The notes: a model not told the origin generated them from the letters alone. A stretch of DNA of 28,622 nt from CAYJIX01 sp964370375 (GCA_964370375.1 CAYJIX010000025.1:1-28622), one strand, 5' to 3'. Positions 8,013-16,831 are shown, counted from the first letter of the stretch. Program-made: numbers and translations.

Positions 8013-8714
8013 TTAAAACAACATACGCTGTTTTTCCAAAAATTGTTCAAGAATACCCTCACCGTTAGAGCGTTCAAGATAGTTTTTTAAATGCAAGGCA
8101 ACTTGATGGTATACCTCGTCGGCGTTTTCTTCTTCCCACGCGGCTAAGATATCAAGGTGTTCCTTTGTAACCATTTCAATAAACAAGGTTTTGTCTTCTT
8201 CTGTAATGCTTTCTTCAGTGCTATAGCGAAACCTGATGGAATGGTCCTTCACAGTTTTGAGTAAATCTCTTAGGATTTGCGAATCACAATACGTGCTCAT
8301 AATGCGGTGCAACGCCTTGTCGCTTTCAATATATGCTGAAAAGTCATGAGGGTCGTTCAATACATTTAAAAGTTGTTCCCGTACATCTGCGAGCACTTGC
8401 TGCGGTATTTTGCCTGTGCAGAGCTTTGCGGCATAGGGTTCAAGCATTTGCCGAAGCTCGATAATAACCGTGCGATCTGTATTAGAAAATTCAGCAACAA
8501 GGGCTTTTTTGCGCGGCGTTAATACAACAAGGCCGTTTTGTTGAAGCATGCCAAGGGCTTCACGTACAGGCGCACCACTAATGCCCATGCGTGCTGAAAG
8601 GTCAGTTATATTTAATTGTTGGCCGGCTTTAAGGCTGCCTGTCAGTATTTCTGCTTTGAGTGTTTCATACACACGCTCTTTAAGTGATATCCCGGGTTCA
8701 AAGGTTTCAAGCAT
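8013..8714 (-). CDS. GntR-family transcriptional regulator, FCD (FadR) type
   Basis: The 233-residue protein has an N-terminal winged helix (about 10-75, with LSARMGISGAPVREALGMLQ as recognition region) and an all-helical FCD ligand-binding domain (about 85-215). The FCD metal-site residues are present: Asp132 and His136 (ESDKALH), His186 (KEHLDIL) and His208 (ALHLKNY). Such regulators bind organic acids or amino-acid-derived ligands and usually repress neighbouring catabolic genes. It lies downstream of the TRAP/deacylase genes on the same strand, separated from them by a terminator and about 530 bases, so it probably has its own promoter. A role in controlling the adjacent uptake and catabolic genes is inferred from position. 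The ATG follows TTGGAG at a spacing of 9. Confidence 0.88.
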   Translation of the reverse strand: MLETFEPGISLKERVYETLKAEILTGSLKAGQQLNITDLSARMGISGAPVREALGMLQQNGLVVLTPRKKALVAEFSNTDRTVIIELRQMLEPYAAKLCTGKIPQQVLADVREQLLNVLNDPHDFSAYIESDKALHRIMSTYCDSQILRDLLKTVKDHSIRFRYSTEESITEEDKTLFIEMVTKEHLDILAAWEEENADEVYHQVALHLKNYLERSNGEGILEQFLEKQRMLF

Positions 8715-9246
8715 ATAAGGACTCCAATAAAATCAGAAGTTTTAGTTTGTGTGGCTTAGGAGCGGTAGTTTTATGGATAGCAGGTCCTATACTCTATCGT
8801 GTTTTTAACTATCTGCAGTAGGATTTTTGAAAAAAATACGTCGTACTATCGGCAACAAAATAGCAATTGTGTCATGAAAGCTGCTCTGAAGCTATAGCCT
8901 GCTTACTTTGTATCAACAAAACGAGTACAAAAAGAACTCCTGTATTTCGATGGTAAAAATGACACAATTCATTTTTTTAAAAAAGCCTGTCCATATAAGC
9001 ACAGCTTGTTAAAAAAAGCACATAAAGCTCTTTGAAGCAAATATTCTAAGTAATATTAAACAATGTTGCTTAATCTCTCAAGTATTTTTTATGCATACAG
9101 TAGCTATAAAGCATTGTGTTCCAGAAACATAAAAAGGACATGCGTGAAGCTTTTTGGCAAAACACGGGATTTTGCACAGATGCAAAAAAAATGATTTGCG
9201 AATGGCCTTGCTATAACGGCTTGGTGGCTGAATACTTGAAGCAGGT
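8715..9246. other. AT-rich intergenic region upstream of the GntR gene
   Basis: No credible gene is seen. Short open frames near 9078-9295 on the minus strand lack ribosome-binding sites and recognisable sequence. The region lies between the TRAP operon terminator and the GntR start and must hold the GntR promoter, but I cannot place a clear -35/-10 pair or palindromic operator. Confidence 0.4.
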
Positions 9247-9293
9247 AAAAAGTTGATGCTGAAAACGCAAGACAATGTATTTTCAGCATCAAC
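9247..9293 (-). terminator. Intrinsic terminator of the TRAP/deacylase operon
   Basis: A perfect 14-bp stem (9252-9265 with 9280-9293) encloses a 14-nt loop. Read on the minus strand it is followed by five T residues (9251-9247). It lies about 80 bases downstream of the dctP stop, in the right orientation to end that transcript. Confidence 0.85.
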
Positions 9294-9371
9294 AAAATGG
9301 AAGATTTGTAGAAATTAACTAGGATAAACAGTTAACAAGATCATAAATGGTGCTTATGACCTGTTTATGTA

Positions 9372-10361
9372 CTATTCAATGCCCATAATGAGCTTGTAAT
9401 CATCGATCACGCGCTTGTTTTCTTCATTAGTATCTGAAAACTTAATCCAAAGAGGTTGGGCTTTGCTTATAAGTTCAAGTTGAAGTTCGGGGCCGGGTTG
9501 TGTGATTTCCATGCCGTTTTTGATAAGAGTGGCTTCGCTTTGGATATCGCTTTCTTTGACGCGCTTCCAAAATAATGGTTCCAGCTCTTTTGCTTTTGTT
9601 TCAATTTTTTCGCGAAGCTCAGGGGATAACGCGTTCCATGCGTCAAGATTGACTGTTACGATATCGCCTGCGCTATGCCAGTTAAAGCGTGAACCAAAGC
9701 CAATAAATTCCCAAAACTTGCCGTCTACAGCAGAAGCACTGGAGGTGGACACGCCATCAATAGCACCGGAAGCAAGAGCAGGAATAACTTCGTTCCAGGG
9801 CATTTGCACAGCAGTAGCGCCAAGGCTGTCGAAAAAGTCAGAACTATTTTTATCAACAGTACGGATTTTTACGTTTTTTAAATCCTCAACAGTACGGATG
9901 GGTTTTTTGGTAAAGACTTGCTGTCCCGGCCAAGGAGCATGGTACAAAATCTTTTGGTTGTGCTTTTTAGCTAATCTGTCAAACACAGGACGGCTGAATT
10001 TTTGCAGGGTTGCAAGAGCGTCTAATCCCGGGGCAAGATAGGCGATGGCTTCTATGCCAAAAAACATTTCTTCGCCAACCAATTGGGACGTAAGCATTTC
10101 ACCAATGGGAGCAAGGCCGTCACGAATAACGGAAAGCATTTCAGGGCCTTTATATCCCAATGCACCACCTGGGTGAAGCTTTATAATAACTTCACCGTCT
10201 GTTACTTTGGCGATTTCATCGACAAAGATTTGAGCATTTTGCGTATGGACGTTGCCTGGAGGCCATGGCAGCGGCATGTCCCAATTTGTCTTTGCAAAGG
10301 CAGGAGCTGTGCCTAGTAAAAGTAACATTGTTGCCAAAATAACACGAGAAAACTTTTTCAT
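9372..10361 (-). CDS. dctP: TRAP transporter periplasmic solute-binding protein (DctP family)
   Basis: The 329-residue protein begins with a classical Sec signal peptide (lysines at 2-3, hydrophobic 6-18, cleavage after APAFA near residue 23). The mature part follows the DctP/TAXI pattern: WPPGNVHTQNA near the N-terminus, then KNVKIRTVD with Arg167, the family's carboxylate-binding arginine, followed by the MPWNEVIPALASGAIDG block. It binds an organic anion in the periplasm and delivers it to the DctQM membrane subunits. The ribosome-binding site AAGGAGGAAGG is very strong. It is the last gene of dctQ-dctM-deacylase-dctP, about 90 bases after the deacylase, and is followed by a terminator. 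An acylated amino acid or related carboxylate is a reasonable ligand guess from the neighbouring deacylase; the sequence does not prove it. Confidence 0.92.
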   Translation of the reverse strand: MKKFSRVILATMLLLLGTAPAFAKTNWDMPLPWPPGNVHTQNAQIFVDEIAKVTDGEVIIKLHPGGALGYKGPEMLSVIRDGLAPIGEMLTSQLVGEEMFFGIEAIAYLAPGLDALATLQKFSRPVFDRLAKKHNQKILYHAPWPGQQVFTKKPIRTVEDLKNVKIRTVDKNSSDFFDSLGATAVQMPWNEVIPALASGAIDGVSTSSASAVDGKFWEFIGFGSRFNWHSAGDIVTVNLDAWNALSPELREKIETKAKELEPLFWKRVKESDIQSEATLIKNGMEITQPGPELQLELISKAQPLWIKFSDTNEENKRVIDDYKLIMGIE

Positions 10362-10422
10362 TCCTTCCTCCTTGTTTACGCAGAATTACTATAAGTCTGC
10401 GTTATGGTTATAAACTGTAGCT

Positions 10423-10435
10423 ATTGCAGTGCAAT
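10423..10435. promoter_or_regulatory. Perfect 6-1-6 palindrome upstream of dctP
   Basis: ATTGCA-G-TGCAAT is a perfect palindrome located between the deacylase stop and the dctP start. It could be an operator for internal control of dctP, possibly for the nearby GntR regulator. I found no second copy in the other intergenic regions of the block, which weakens the idea. Confidence 0.3.
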
Positions 10436-10450
10436 GCTTTTGTTTATGAA

Positions 10451-12085
10451 CTAGCGTTTTTTGCGCAATACTCCGCCGGGCAATGCGCCTGTATGTTCGC
10501 CATTGGCAACGACAGGCACGCCGTTTGTTAAAACATGCGGAATACCATCAGAGTATTGATGCGGATTATCCATAGTTGAGCGGTCAATCACTGTTGCAGG
10601 GTTAAAGATCATGATGTCTGCTACCTTGCCTTCAGCAAGTATTCCTCTGTCATCCATATTGAGCAGATGCGCCGGCAATCCTGTCATTTTATGAATGGCT
10701 TCATGCCATGTAAACAAACGTCTTTCACGAACAAAATTGCCAAGCACGCGAGGGAACGCTCCGTAACTTCTGGGGTGAGGCCTGCCTTCGCTTAAAACAC
10801 CATAGGTAGCAAGCGCATACCCGTCAGACCCGAAAACCGTACGAGGGTGACGCAATACCATTTGTAAATACGTGTCATCAAGGTCAATAACGTCAGGAAT
10901 GACAACAGGCACATCGCCGCCTTCATCAATGAGCAGGTCAAAGATAAAATCAAAAGGATCTTGCCCGTCAGGTTTGGCTTGGTTGATGCTTTTGCCTGCA
11001 TACTTTTGGTTCTGTGCTTGTTGACATTCGCATATGATCACATGGTCAAAGCATGATGGCCCAAGGTCACGCACATAGCTTTGATACCCTGGCAAAAGGC
11101 CTGGTTCTATCATTTCAAGCTTAAGGCGTTTGCGGATTGAACGGTCTTTAAGTCGCTCAACGAGCGCGGCAAGACCACCATCGCTGGCCCATGAAGGCAA
11201 GAACATGCCAAGGCCGCCTTGCCCCATTTGATACGGGTACATATCCATGGAAACACGAGTGCCTCTGAGCATGGCTTCTTCTAGAAGTTGGAGCGTGTAT
11301 TTGACTTTTGGCGCGTTTGCATCGCCCATGCCCTTGTGGTGGTGAATATGTACGGGCGCGCCTGCTTTTTCTGAAAAATCAATGGCTTCAATAATAGCAG
11401 TAATAAGGCTTTCGCCTTGACCACGTATATGCACTTGATTAACGCCGTTATATTCAGCCACAATTTTGAGCATGGACACTATTTCCTCACTGCCTGAAAA
11501 ATAGGCAGGAGGGTAAATTAGGCCGACACTCATACCCCAGCAACCGGCATCTAAGGATTCGCGAAGGACTTTTTCCATAAACGCCAATTCTTCGGCATTG
11601 GGGGGGCCTTGCCTAAACTGCATGCCGGCAGCCCGAAGATTGCAATGCCCGACAAGTGCAACCATATTGAGGCTTAAACCTGTTGAATCAATGACCTTGA
11701 AATAGTCATCCATGGTTGTCCAATTATAAGGGATTTTTCCAGGCAGGATAGAACTTGCAGGGCGAAAATCGCCATAAATGGGAGCCGCAGAAAGTCCGCA
11801 ATTGCCCACAACACTTGTTGTGATACCTTGACGGACAGAACTTTCAGCCCTTGGGTTTTCCATGAGGTATCCGTCAGAATGGCTATGCACGTCAATAATA
11901 CCAGGAGCAACAATATGATCTGTGGCATCAATGGTGTGCGCAGACTCAAGGTCTATTTGAGGCGACATGGCAACAATTTTGCCATCTTTAATTCCGACAT
12001 CTAAATTTTCCCATGGTTTATAGGGAAAAGGATTACCGCGTCCGTCGACAACGCAACCGTTTTTTATAAGAACGTCTAATGCCAT
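10451..12085 (-). CDS. N-acyl-D-amino-acid deacylase (D-aminoacylase, amidohydrolase family)
   Basis: The 544-residue enzyme belongs to the D-aminoacylase branch of the amidohydrolase superfamily, which hydrolyses N-acyl-D-amino acids to the free D-amino acid and a carboxylate. Metal-site residues are clear: His67, His69 and Asp71 in VHSHSD, Cys96 in VVGNCG, His219 in QVHIRG, the HIHHHK block at 246-251, and a late Asp in FGSDGY. His67, His69 and Cys96 carry the same numbers as the ligands of the Alcaligenes D-aminoacylase; the others are shifted by one. The start at 12085 (MALDVLIKNG) is supported by GGAGG 5 bases upstream; an in-frame TTG at 12100 is less likely. It sits between dctM and dctP, tying it to TRAP-imported substrate. 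No signal peptide is seen, so it acts in the cytoplasm. D- versus L-specificity and side chain cannot be read from sequence. Confidence 0.9.
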   Translation of the reverse strand: MALDVLIKNGCVVDGRGNPFPYKPWENLDVGIKDGKIVAMSPQIDLESAHTIDATDHIVAPGIIDVHSHSDGYLMENPRAESSVRQGITTSVVGNCGLSAAPIYGDFRPASSILPGKIPYNWTTMDDYFKVIDSTGLSLNMVALVGHCNLRAAGMQFRQGPPNAEELAFMEKVLRESLDAGCWGMSVGLIYPPAYFSGSEEIVSMLKIVAEYNGVNQVHIRGQGESLITAIIEAIDFSEKAGAPVHIHHHKGMGDANAPKVKYTLQLLEEAMLRGTRVSMDMYPYQMGQGGLGMFLPSWASDGGLAALVERLKDRSIRKRLKLEMIEPGLLPGYQSYVRDLGPSCFDHVIICECQQAQNQKYAGKSINQAKPDGQDPFDFIFDLLIDEGGDVPVVIPDVIDLDDTYLQMVLRHPRTVFGSDGYALATYGVLSEGRPHPRSYGAFPRVLGNFVRERRLFTWHEAIHKMTGLPAHLLNMDDRGILAEGKVADIMIFNPATVIDRSTMDNPHQYSDGIPHVLTNGVPVVANGEHTGALPGGVLRKKR

Positions 12086-12121
12086 GATATCCTCCAACAA
12101 GAGTGTTTGTTGAGTAGTTTA

Positions 12122-13426
12122 TTACCCTTTCAATACAATTTGTGAGGGGAAATACGTCACAATTTCGGGAAAACATGCAATAAGCATGGTGAATGCGGCC
12201 ATGATTAAAAAGAAAGGAATGGTTGCTTTAGTGATTTTGCCAATATCTTCACCTGTAATGCCTTGAATAACAAACAAATTAAATCCTACAGGCGGCGTAA
12301 TTTGTGCAAGTTCCACCATAAGCACCATAAAAATACCAAACCAAATTTTGTCATAACCTGCTTGTAAAATGAGCGGCAATGTGATGGGAATGGTCATAAC
12401 CATGATGGAAAGGCCTTCCATAATACAACCCATAAACATGTAGATGATCATCAACATAAAAATCAATGTAATGGGCGACAGGCCAAGGGCTGCAATTTTG
12501 CTGGCAAGTAAGCTAGGAATCCCAACATAGGCCATGGCTTGTGAAAGATACACCGCCGCAATAACAATAAAGCCAACCATACAACTTGTTCTGGCAGCTC
12601 CAAGCATGGCATCTTTTAATCCATCCCATGTAAGGCATTTTTGAAACAACGCGATTAAAAGGCTGCCAAAGACGCCCACAGCTGCTGCCTCAGTAGGTGA
12701 AGCCCAGCCGCCATACATAGCAACCATAAGTAAGACAATCAAAAAAACCACAGGGCCAAGCAATATAAGGCCTTTGATGCGATCTGTTGTTGTATATTTT
12801 GTTTCATCTTCTGGAATTTCGTTGTCTTTATCAAAGAATTTGGCATAAATGGCCACATAGCATATATAGCATAGTGCAATGACAAGTCCGGGCACGATAC
12901 CAGCCAAAAACAGCTTGAAAATGGATTCTTCAGCAAGCACGCCGTATACTATAAGCATGGTACTTGGCGGAATCAAAAATCCCAATGTCCCGGCACCTGC
13001 AAGGCTCCCCATGGCAAGGGGAAGTTTATATTTTCTACGTTTGAGCTCACCCAAGGTGACGCGTCCAATGGTTGCTGTGGTGGCAGCAGATGATCCGGAA
13101 ACAGCGGCAAACATTGTACAGCCAATAATATTGGTGTGTACCAATTTTCCGGGTAACCACGAAACCCATGGGGCAAGCCCTGAAAAAAGCGATGTGGCAA
13201 GCTTTGTACGAAAAAGAATTTCAGCCATTAAAATGAACAGCGGTAAGGCAATCATGGTCTCACCGGTGGATGAATTCCAAATGCTAATGCCAAGCTGTTT
13301 GAGCATGGGTACACTATGGAACAGCGAAATAACGCCCATCCCTGTACCGGATAATGCTAAGGCTACCCACACAGAGCTGCCAAGGGTAATAATCAGCAAT
13401 AAAACTGTTACGTATAACGCTGTCAC
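12122..13426 (-). CDS. dctM: TRAP transporter large permease (DctM)
   Basis: The 434-residue protein is almost entirely hydrophobic with about a dozen membrane segments, as expected for DctM, the Na+-coupled transport subunit. Family motifs include ALPLFILMAEIL, AAVSGSSAATTATIGRVTLGELKRRKY, GTLGFLIPPSTMLIVYG, and PTEAAAVG, plus a C-terminal LAQITPPVGFNLFVIQGI block. It starts with GTG, preceded by AGGAGG at a spacing of 5. It follows dctQ by about 45 bases and precedes the deacylase by about 36, so they are cotranscribed. Confidence 0.95.
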   Translation of the reverse strand: MTALYVTVLLLIITLGSSVWVALALSGTGMGVISLFHSVPMLKQLGISIWNSSTGETMIALPLFILMAEILFRTKLATSLFSGLAPWVSWLPGKLVHTNIIGCTMFAAVSGSSAATTATIGRVTLGELKRRKYKLPLAMGSLAGAGTLGFLIPPSTMLIVYGVLAEESIFKLFLAGIVPGLVIALCYICYVAIYAKFFDKDNEIPEDETKYTTTDRIKGLILLGPVVFLIVLLMVAMYGGWASPTEAAAVGVFGSLLIALFQKCLTWDGLKDAMLGAARTSCMVGFIVIAAVYLSQAMAYVGIPSLLASKIAALGLSPITLIFMLMIIYMFMGCIMEGLSIMVMTIPITLPLILQAGYDKIWFGIFMVLMVELAQITPPVGFNLFVIQGITGEDIGKITKATIPFFLIMAAFTMLIACFPEIVTYFPSQIVLKG

Positions 13427-13471
13427 AAAAACCTCCTGCTGTAAGTATCTATGCTCTATACTAAGTGAAAA

Positions 13472-13984
13472 TTATTCATTGCTCACAAATGGTTTTTCGG
13501 TTTCTTCTTTCATCATAAGCAAGCAAAGGCGCACAATCATTGTAAGCAATAACAGTGTTGCCCCAAGAGCAACAATAGATTGCGGAATCCATAAAGGAGT
13601 CTGCATAGGCGTAAAGGATACTTTGTTAAATTTTATGGAATCATAGCAAAGCTGTACCAAACTTGCCCAAATGGTACCGCAAACAACAAGGCCGATACAG
13701 GTTGCAAATATTTCTACAAGATGAAGCGTGGAGGGACTAAGCTTGCTTGTTAAAACATTGATGCGAACATGCCCTGATGTGCGTAATGTGAATCCGGCAG
13801 CTAAAAACCATGATGCTGCAAGCAGGTATGATCCTGTTTCCCAGGCCATTTTTATGCTGTAATCAAATGCGGCACGGGCAATGATTTCTGCAAGTACAAT
13901 AATGACCATGCCACTAATGCACACCGCTGCAAGGGCGTTTGCACATAGCAATATCTTGTCTAAAAGTGCTACAATTTTTTTCAT
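13472..13984 (-). CDS. dctQ: TRAP transporter small permease (DctQ)
   Basis: The 170-residue protein has four predicted membrane segments (roughly 15-37, 47-66, 87-107 and 131-156) with the DctQ-type features EIIARAAFDYSIKMAWETGSY near the first pair and FTLRTSGHVRI in the cytoplasmic loop. It pairs with DctM to form the membrane complex. The ribosome-binding site AGGGGAG precedes the ATG. It is the first gene of the dctQM-deacylase-dctP unit, about 100 bases after the metalloenzyme gene. Confidence 0.9.
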   Translation of the reverse strand: MKKIVALLDKILLCANALAAVCISGMVIIVLAEIIARAAFDYSIKMAWETGSYLLAASWFLAAGFTLRTSGHVRINVLTSKLSPSTLHLVEIFATCIGLVVCGTIWASLVQLCYDSIKFNKVSFTPMQTPLWIPQSIVALGATLLLLTMIVRLCLLMMKEETEKPFVSNE

Positions 13985-14022
13985 GCTCTCCCCTAAAAGG
14001 CTATATGGTTTTGCATGTGAAC

Positions 14023-14040
14023 AAAGCAGTTACCTGCTTT
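14023..14040 (-). terminator. Possible weak terminator/attenuator before dctQ
   Basis: A 7-bp stem (AAAGCAG at 14023-14029 with CTGCTTT at 14034-14040) with a 4-nt loop lies between the M29-like gene and dctQ. The downstream minus-strand sequence TGTTC is only weakly T-rich, so partial termination or a processing site is more likely than a full stop. Confidence 0.35.
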
Positions 14041-14080
14041 TATTGCGTTGAATGGGATTGCGCAGGTTTTTCAGCGCTAA

Positions 14081-15049
14081 CTAAATAGACGTTAAATATT
14101 TTCCGTCTTTGCAAACTGTGCGCCCATCAACAGTGTAGGTTGGGCTTTTCATAATAAGGTCAATGTGGATGGGCGTATCGTTGGTGCCGCCATACGAAAG
14201 ATTATTGCCAATGCCAATGTGTATGGTTCCAAATACGCCTTCATCTTCAAGCATGCGCCCACTAAGTGCGGCACCGTTGTTCATGCCAAAGCCTATTTCG
14301 CCCACAAGGTAGACGCGAGAGTCATTCATGGCTTTAAGGCTGTCCTCAAGGATTTTTGCCTGCTCTGCACCTGTGATTGAGGTGATGTAGCCCTTGTCTA
14401 CGTGCAAGGTGATGGGGGATGTGATAAGGCCAATGCCCGGCAGAGGAATACTGCCATCAATAACAAGGGTGCCATGAGCACTGCCGTCGGTGGGGCCTAT
14501 GGCTGTTTCAATATCAGGAGGTGATGCAGCCATTCCCTTTTTATCTGCCAGCCCAAAACCGCATACGGCATTGCGTCCTGCAATGGATGCTGTTAAATGC
14601 GTGCCTGCCGGAGTTGTAAGGACACAAGTCGATCCGGTAATTTGTGCTGCTACTGTTTGAACAAGGGCTCGTGTTTGTTCAAAATCTACAAATAAACAGC
14701 CTTCCTCCAGCATGGCAACAGAATAGTCCGCCATGTTGATGAAGCGCGCGCCTTGTTTGCATGCGCCAATCCTTGCTGGAGTATTGAATAAGGAAAATGT
14801 TGTTGCGGAAAAAATAATGTCAGCATTTTCCATGGCTGTAGCAACAATATCAGTTGGAGCAGAACCATGTGTTATGCGCGGCTCCATGCATACAAGGGTC
14901 GTGTCATTGTGCTTTTTTGCACAATCGTACATGAGTTTACCAATAACAAAGCTTGTATCATCGGTTATCACAAGGACTTTTTCTTCAGGTTTGGCTGCAG
15001 CACACGTAAAAAGTAGTACTTCACAACCTTTTAATGCCTTCATGCTCAT
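14081..15049 (-). CDS. M29 aminopeptidase / NicX-like metalloenzyme
   Basis: The 322-residue protein resembles the M29 (aminopeptidase T) / NicX-like fold. The C-terminal half carries acidic and histidine residues in the expected metal-site order: Glu251 (GEIGFGMNNGA), Glu270 (EDEGVFGTIHIGIGNN) with His277, then His295 and Asp297 (HIDLIMKSPTY). M29 enzymes remove N-terminal residues from peptides, whereas NicX-type members are Fe(II) ring-cleaving dioxygenases, and the motif alone does not separate them. Length is shorter than classical M29 peptidases (about 400). The ATG at 15049 follows AAGGAG at a spacing of 5, and a second ATG lies 6 bases further on. A TATAAT on the minus strand 46 bases upstream suggests its own promoter. 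Position between aminotransferase and TRAP genes favours a role in amino-acid or peptide breakdown. Confidence 0.65.
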   Translation of the reverse strand: MSMKALKGCEVLLFTCAAAKPEEKVLVITDDTSFVIGKLMYDCAKKHNDTTLVCMEPRITHGSAPTDIVATAMENADIIFSATTFSLFNTPARIGACKQGARFINMADYSVAMLEEGCLFVDFEQTRALVQTVAAQITGSTCVLTTPAGTHLTASIAGRNAVCGFGLADKKGMAASPPDIETAIGPTDGSAHGTLVIDGSIPLPGIGLITSPITLHVDKGYITSITGAEQAKILEDSLKAMNDSRVYLVGEIGFGMNNGAALSGRMLEDEGVFGTIHIGIGNNLSYGGTNDTPIHIDLIMKSPTYTVDGRTVCKDGKYLTSI

Positions 15050-15094
15050 GAACTCTCCTTGTATTTTTAGGGATGATTGTATGCTTGAACCGGT

Positions 15095-15100
15095 ATTATA
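15095..15100 (-). promoter_or_regulatory. Candidate -10 element of the M29-like gene
   Basis: A perfect minus-strand TATAAT lies 46 bases before the ATG at 15049. At 17-bp spacing the -35 would be TTTATT (15123-15118), a poor match to consensus, so the assignment rests on the -10 alone. Confidence 0.35.
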
Positions 15101-15153
15101 CTGCCTTGGTAATTTGTAATAAAGTTGTACTATTATTTGAGGTCTTGTTTATG

Positions 15154-15189
15154 ACGCGCCGAATCCGTATTGCTTCGGCGCGTTTTTTT
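15154..15189 (+). terminator. Strong plus-strand intrinsic terminator without an obvious gene
   Basis: A perfect 10-bp GC-rich stem (ACGCGCCGAA at 15154-15163 with TTCGGCGCGT at 15174-15183), a 10-nt loop and seven consecutive T (15183-15189) form a textbook terminator on the plus strand. Both flanking genes are on the minus strand, and the minus-strand reading lacks a T-run. It implies a short plus-strand transcript beginning near 15050-15130, perhaps from TTGAAC (15085-15090) and GGTAAT (15108-15113). Confidence 0.7.
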
Positions 15190-15333
15190 GTGCTACTGTT
15201 TCTTGTTGTATGCTTTGTGAAAATGGTTGCAATCAATAGTAGGCGTTGCCAAAATAAAGAGGGTGAGGTGATTACACAAAAAGCATACAACACGTGTGAT
15301 ACAGGTTTATTGTTTTTATTCTTTTAGCAACGT

Positions 15334-16518
15334 TTATTGCAATTCAGCCAAGGCCTTTTCCATGCGATCCATGCCTTCCTTAATGTTTTCTAAGGAATTG
15401 GAGTAGGCAATACGAATGGTGTTGGGAGCTTCAAAGGCACCGCCGGGCACAACAGCCACGCGCACTTCTTCCAGCAAATAAGTGCACAAATCAAAGGAAT
15501 CGCGGATCACTTTGCCATTGGCTTTTTTGCCGTAATAGGAGCTAACATCAGGCAGTAAATAAAAGGCTCCTTTGGCCTCAGGGCAGGTAACGCCTTTCAT
15601 ATTGCGTAAACGTTCAAGCAAATAGATTCTGCGTTTTGCAAATTCTGCGCACATGGCTTTGACAGCGTCATCGCCCCCTTGCAATGCTTCAAGGGCCGCC
15701 CATTGTACAAAGGTAGTGCTGTTTGACGTGGTATGCCCTTGTAAAGATGCCATGCCGCGTGCAAGTTCTGCAGAGCTTGCACTGTATCCAATACGCCAGC
15801 CTGTCATGGCAAAGGCTTTGGAAAAACCGTTGATAATGATGCAGCGGTCATAGATTTCTTTTGACAGCGAAGCTAGGCAGACATGCTCGCCTTCATACAG
15901 CAATTTTTCATACACTTCATCGGAAATGATATAAAAATCATGAGCAACCGCCAATTCACCCAGTTCTTGCAGGCTTTCGCGTGTATACACGGCGCCTGTG
16001 GGATTGTTGGGCGTATTGATGATAACGGCACGTGTTTTAGGCGTGATGGCTTTTTTAATGCTGTCCATATCAAGCTGGAAGGTTGTTGGGTCTGTTTCTA
16101 CAATAACAGGAACCCCGTCTGCCAACTTGACCATTTCGATATAGCTTACCCAGCACGGCGCAGGAATAATAACCTCGTCACCAGGGTTACAGATAGCCAT
16201 CACAGCATTGTCAAGAGCCTGTTTTGCACCTGTTGATACAACAATTTGCGACGGCGTATAGGTGGCATTGTTGTCGCGTTGCAATTTATCACAAATGGCT
16301 TGCTTTAATGGTGCGACCCCTGTAACGGAAATGTACTTTGTTTTACCGGCTGCAACAGCTTCTGCACACGCTTTTTGAATGTTTTCCGGTGTTGCAAAGT
16401 CTGGTTCACCTACATTTAAGCCAATAACATGAACGCCTTGTGCTTCTAAGTCGGCAATGGTTCCTTCCAGCTCTATAGTGGCAGAAGGTGTCATTTGTTG
16501 TATGCGTTTGCTTACCAT
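15334..16518 (-). CDS. Class I pyridoxal-phosphate aminotransferase (aspartate aminotransferase-like)
   Basis: The 394-residue enzyme is a fold-type I aminotransferase of the aspartate aminotransferase Igamma group. It has GEPDFATP near residue 37, NTPNNPTGAVY (168-178), the SDEVYEKL segment at 199-206, the PLP-binding Lys234 in NGFSKAFAMTGWRIGY, and a C-terminal Arg in IRIAYSNS for the alpha-carboxylate. It transfers amino groups between amino acids and 2-oxo acids, typically with glutamate/2-oxoglutarate as one pair. A GGGAGAG ribosome-binding site precedes the ATG. It follows the korABC-sucCD-ferredoxin genes by about 100 bases on the same strand, so its 2-oxoglutarate could feed the upstream oxidoreductase. 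Amino-acid preference beyond that is not determined. Confidence 0.92.
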   Translation of the reverse strand: MVSKRIQQMTPSATIELEGTIADLEAQGVHVIGLNVGEPDFATPENIQKACAEAVAAGKTKYISVTGVAPLKQAICDKLQRDNNATYTPSQIVVSTGAKQALDNAVMAICNPGDEVIIPAPCWVSYIEMVKLADGVPVIVETDPTTFQLDMDSIKKAITPKTRAVIINTPNNPTGAVYTRESLQELGELAVAHDFYIISDEVYEKLLYEGEHVCLASLSKEIYDRCIIINGFSKAFAMTGWRIGYSASSAELARGMASLQGHTTSNSTTFVQWAALEALQGGDDAVKAMCAEFAKRRIYLLERLRNMKGVTCPEAKGAFYLLPDVSSYYGKKANGKVIRDSFDLCTYLLEEVRVAVVPGGAFEAPNTIRIAYSNSLENIKEGMDRMEKALAELQ

Positions 16519-16621
16519 AAATACTCTCCCGGCATTGTGTTTTTATCGGTATGTACAGTTTCTTTTTTTTAGGGAGCGAGTGCTCCTAAAATTCTTTGTC
16601 CTGCTTTTCCAAAAAGTGGAA

Positions 16622-16822
16622 TTACGCCTCAACAAAAATAGCCAAATCAGGGCATGTTTTTTCGCAAAGCTTGCAGGAAATGCACTGTGCGCTGTTGGCA
16701 GCAGCCATGTATTCATAGCCTTTTTTGTTCACTTTACCGCTTAGTTCAAAAACGTTTTTGGGGCAAACTTTCACGCATATTTTGCAACTTTTACAAAGCC
16801 CTTCGTCTATATAAATGGCCAT
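16622..16822 (-). CDS. korD: 2[4Fe-4S] ferredoxin subunit (KorD-like)
   Basis: The 66-residue protein carries two complete cluster motifs, CKSCKICVKVCP (10-21) and CISCKLCEKTCP (48-59), as in the delta subunit of 2-oxoacid:ferredoxin oxidoreductases. It would take electrons from the TPP/Fe-S beta subunit and pass them to ferredoxin or flavodoxin. It starts 9 bases after sucD, so it is part of the same transcript, but it is separated from korABC by sucCD. An independent ferredoxin role is possible, but operon membership supports KorD. Confidence 0.85.
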   Translation of the reverse strand: MAIYIDEGLCKSCKICVKVCPKNVFELSGKVNKKGYEYMAAANSAQCISCKLCEKTCPDLAIFVEA

Positions 16823-16831
16823 AATAACTCC

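Noticed and set aside
15073..15327. Plus-strand frame with a hydrophobic stretch
   Set aside because: It crosses a strong intrinsic terminator, lacks a ribosome-binding site and resembles no known protein.
16560..16600. Hairpin near GGAGCGAGTGCTCC between the ferredoxin and aminotransferase genes
   Set aside because: It has a bulge and is preceded rather than followed by T on the plus strand, with an A-run on the minus strand; not a credible terminator in the direction of the operon.
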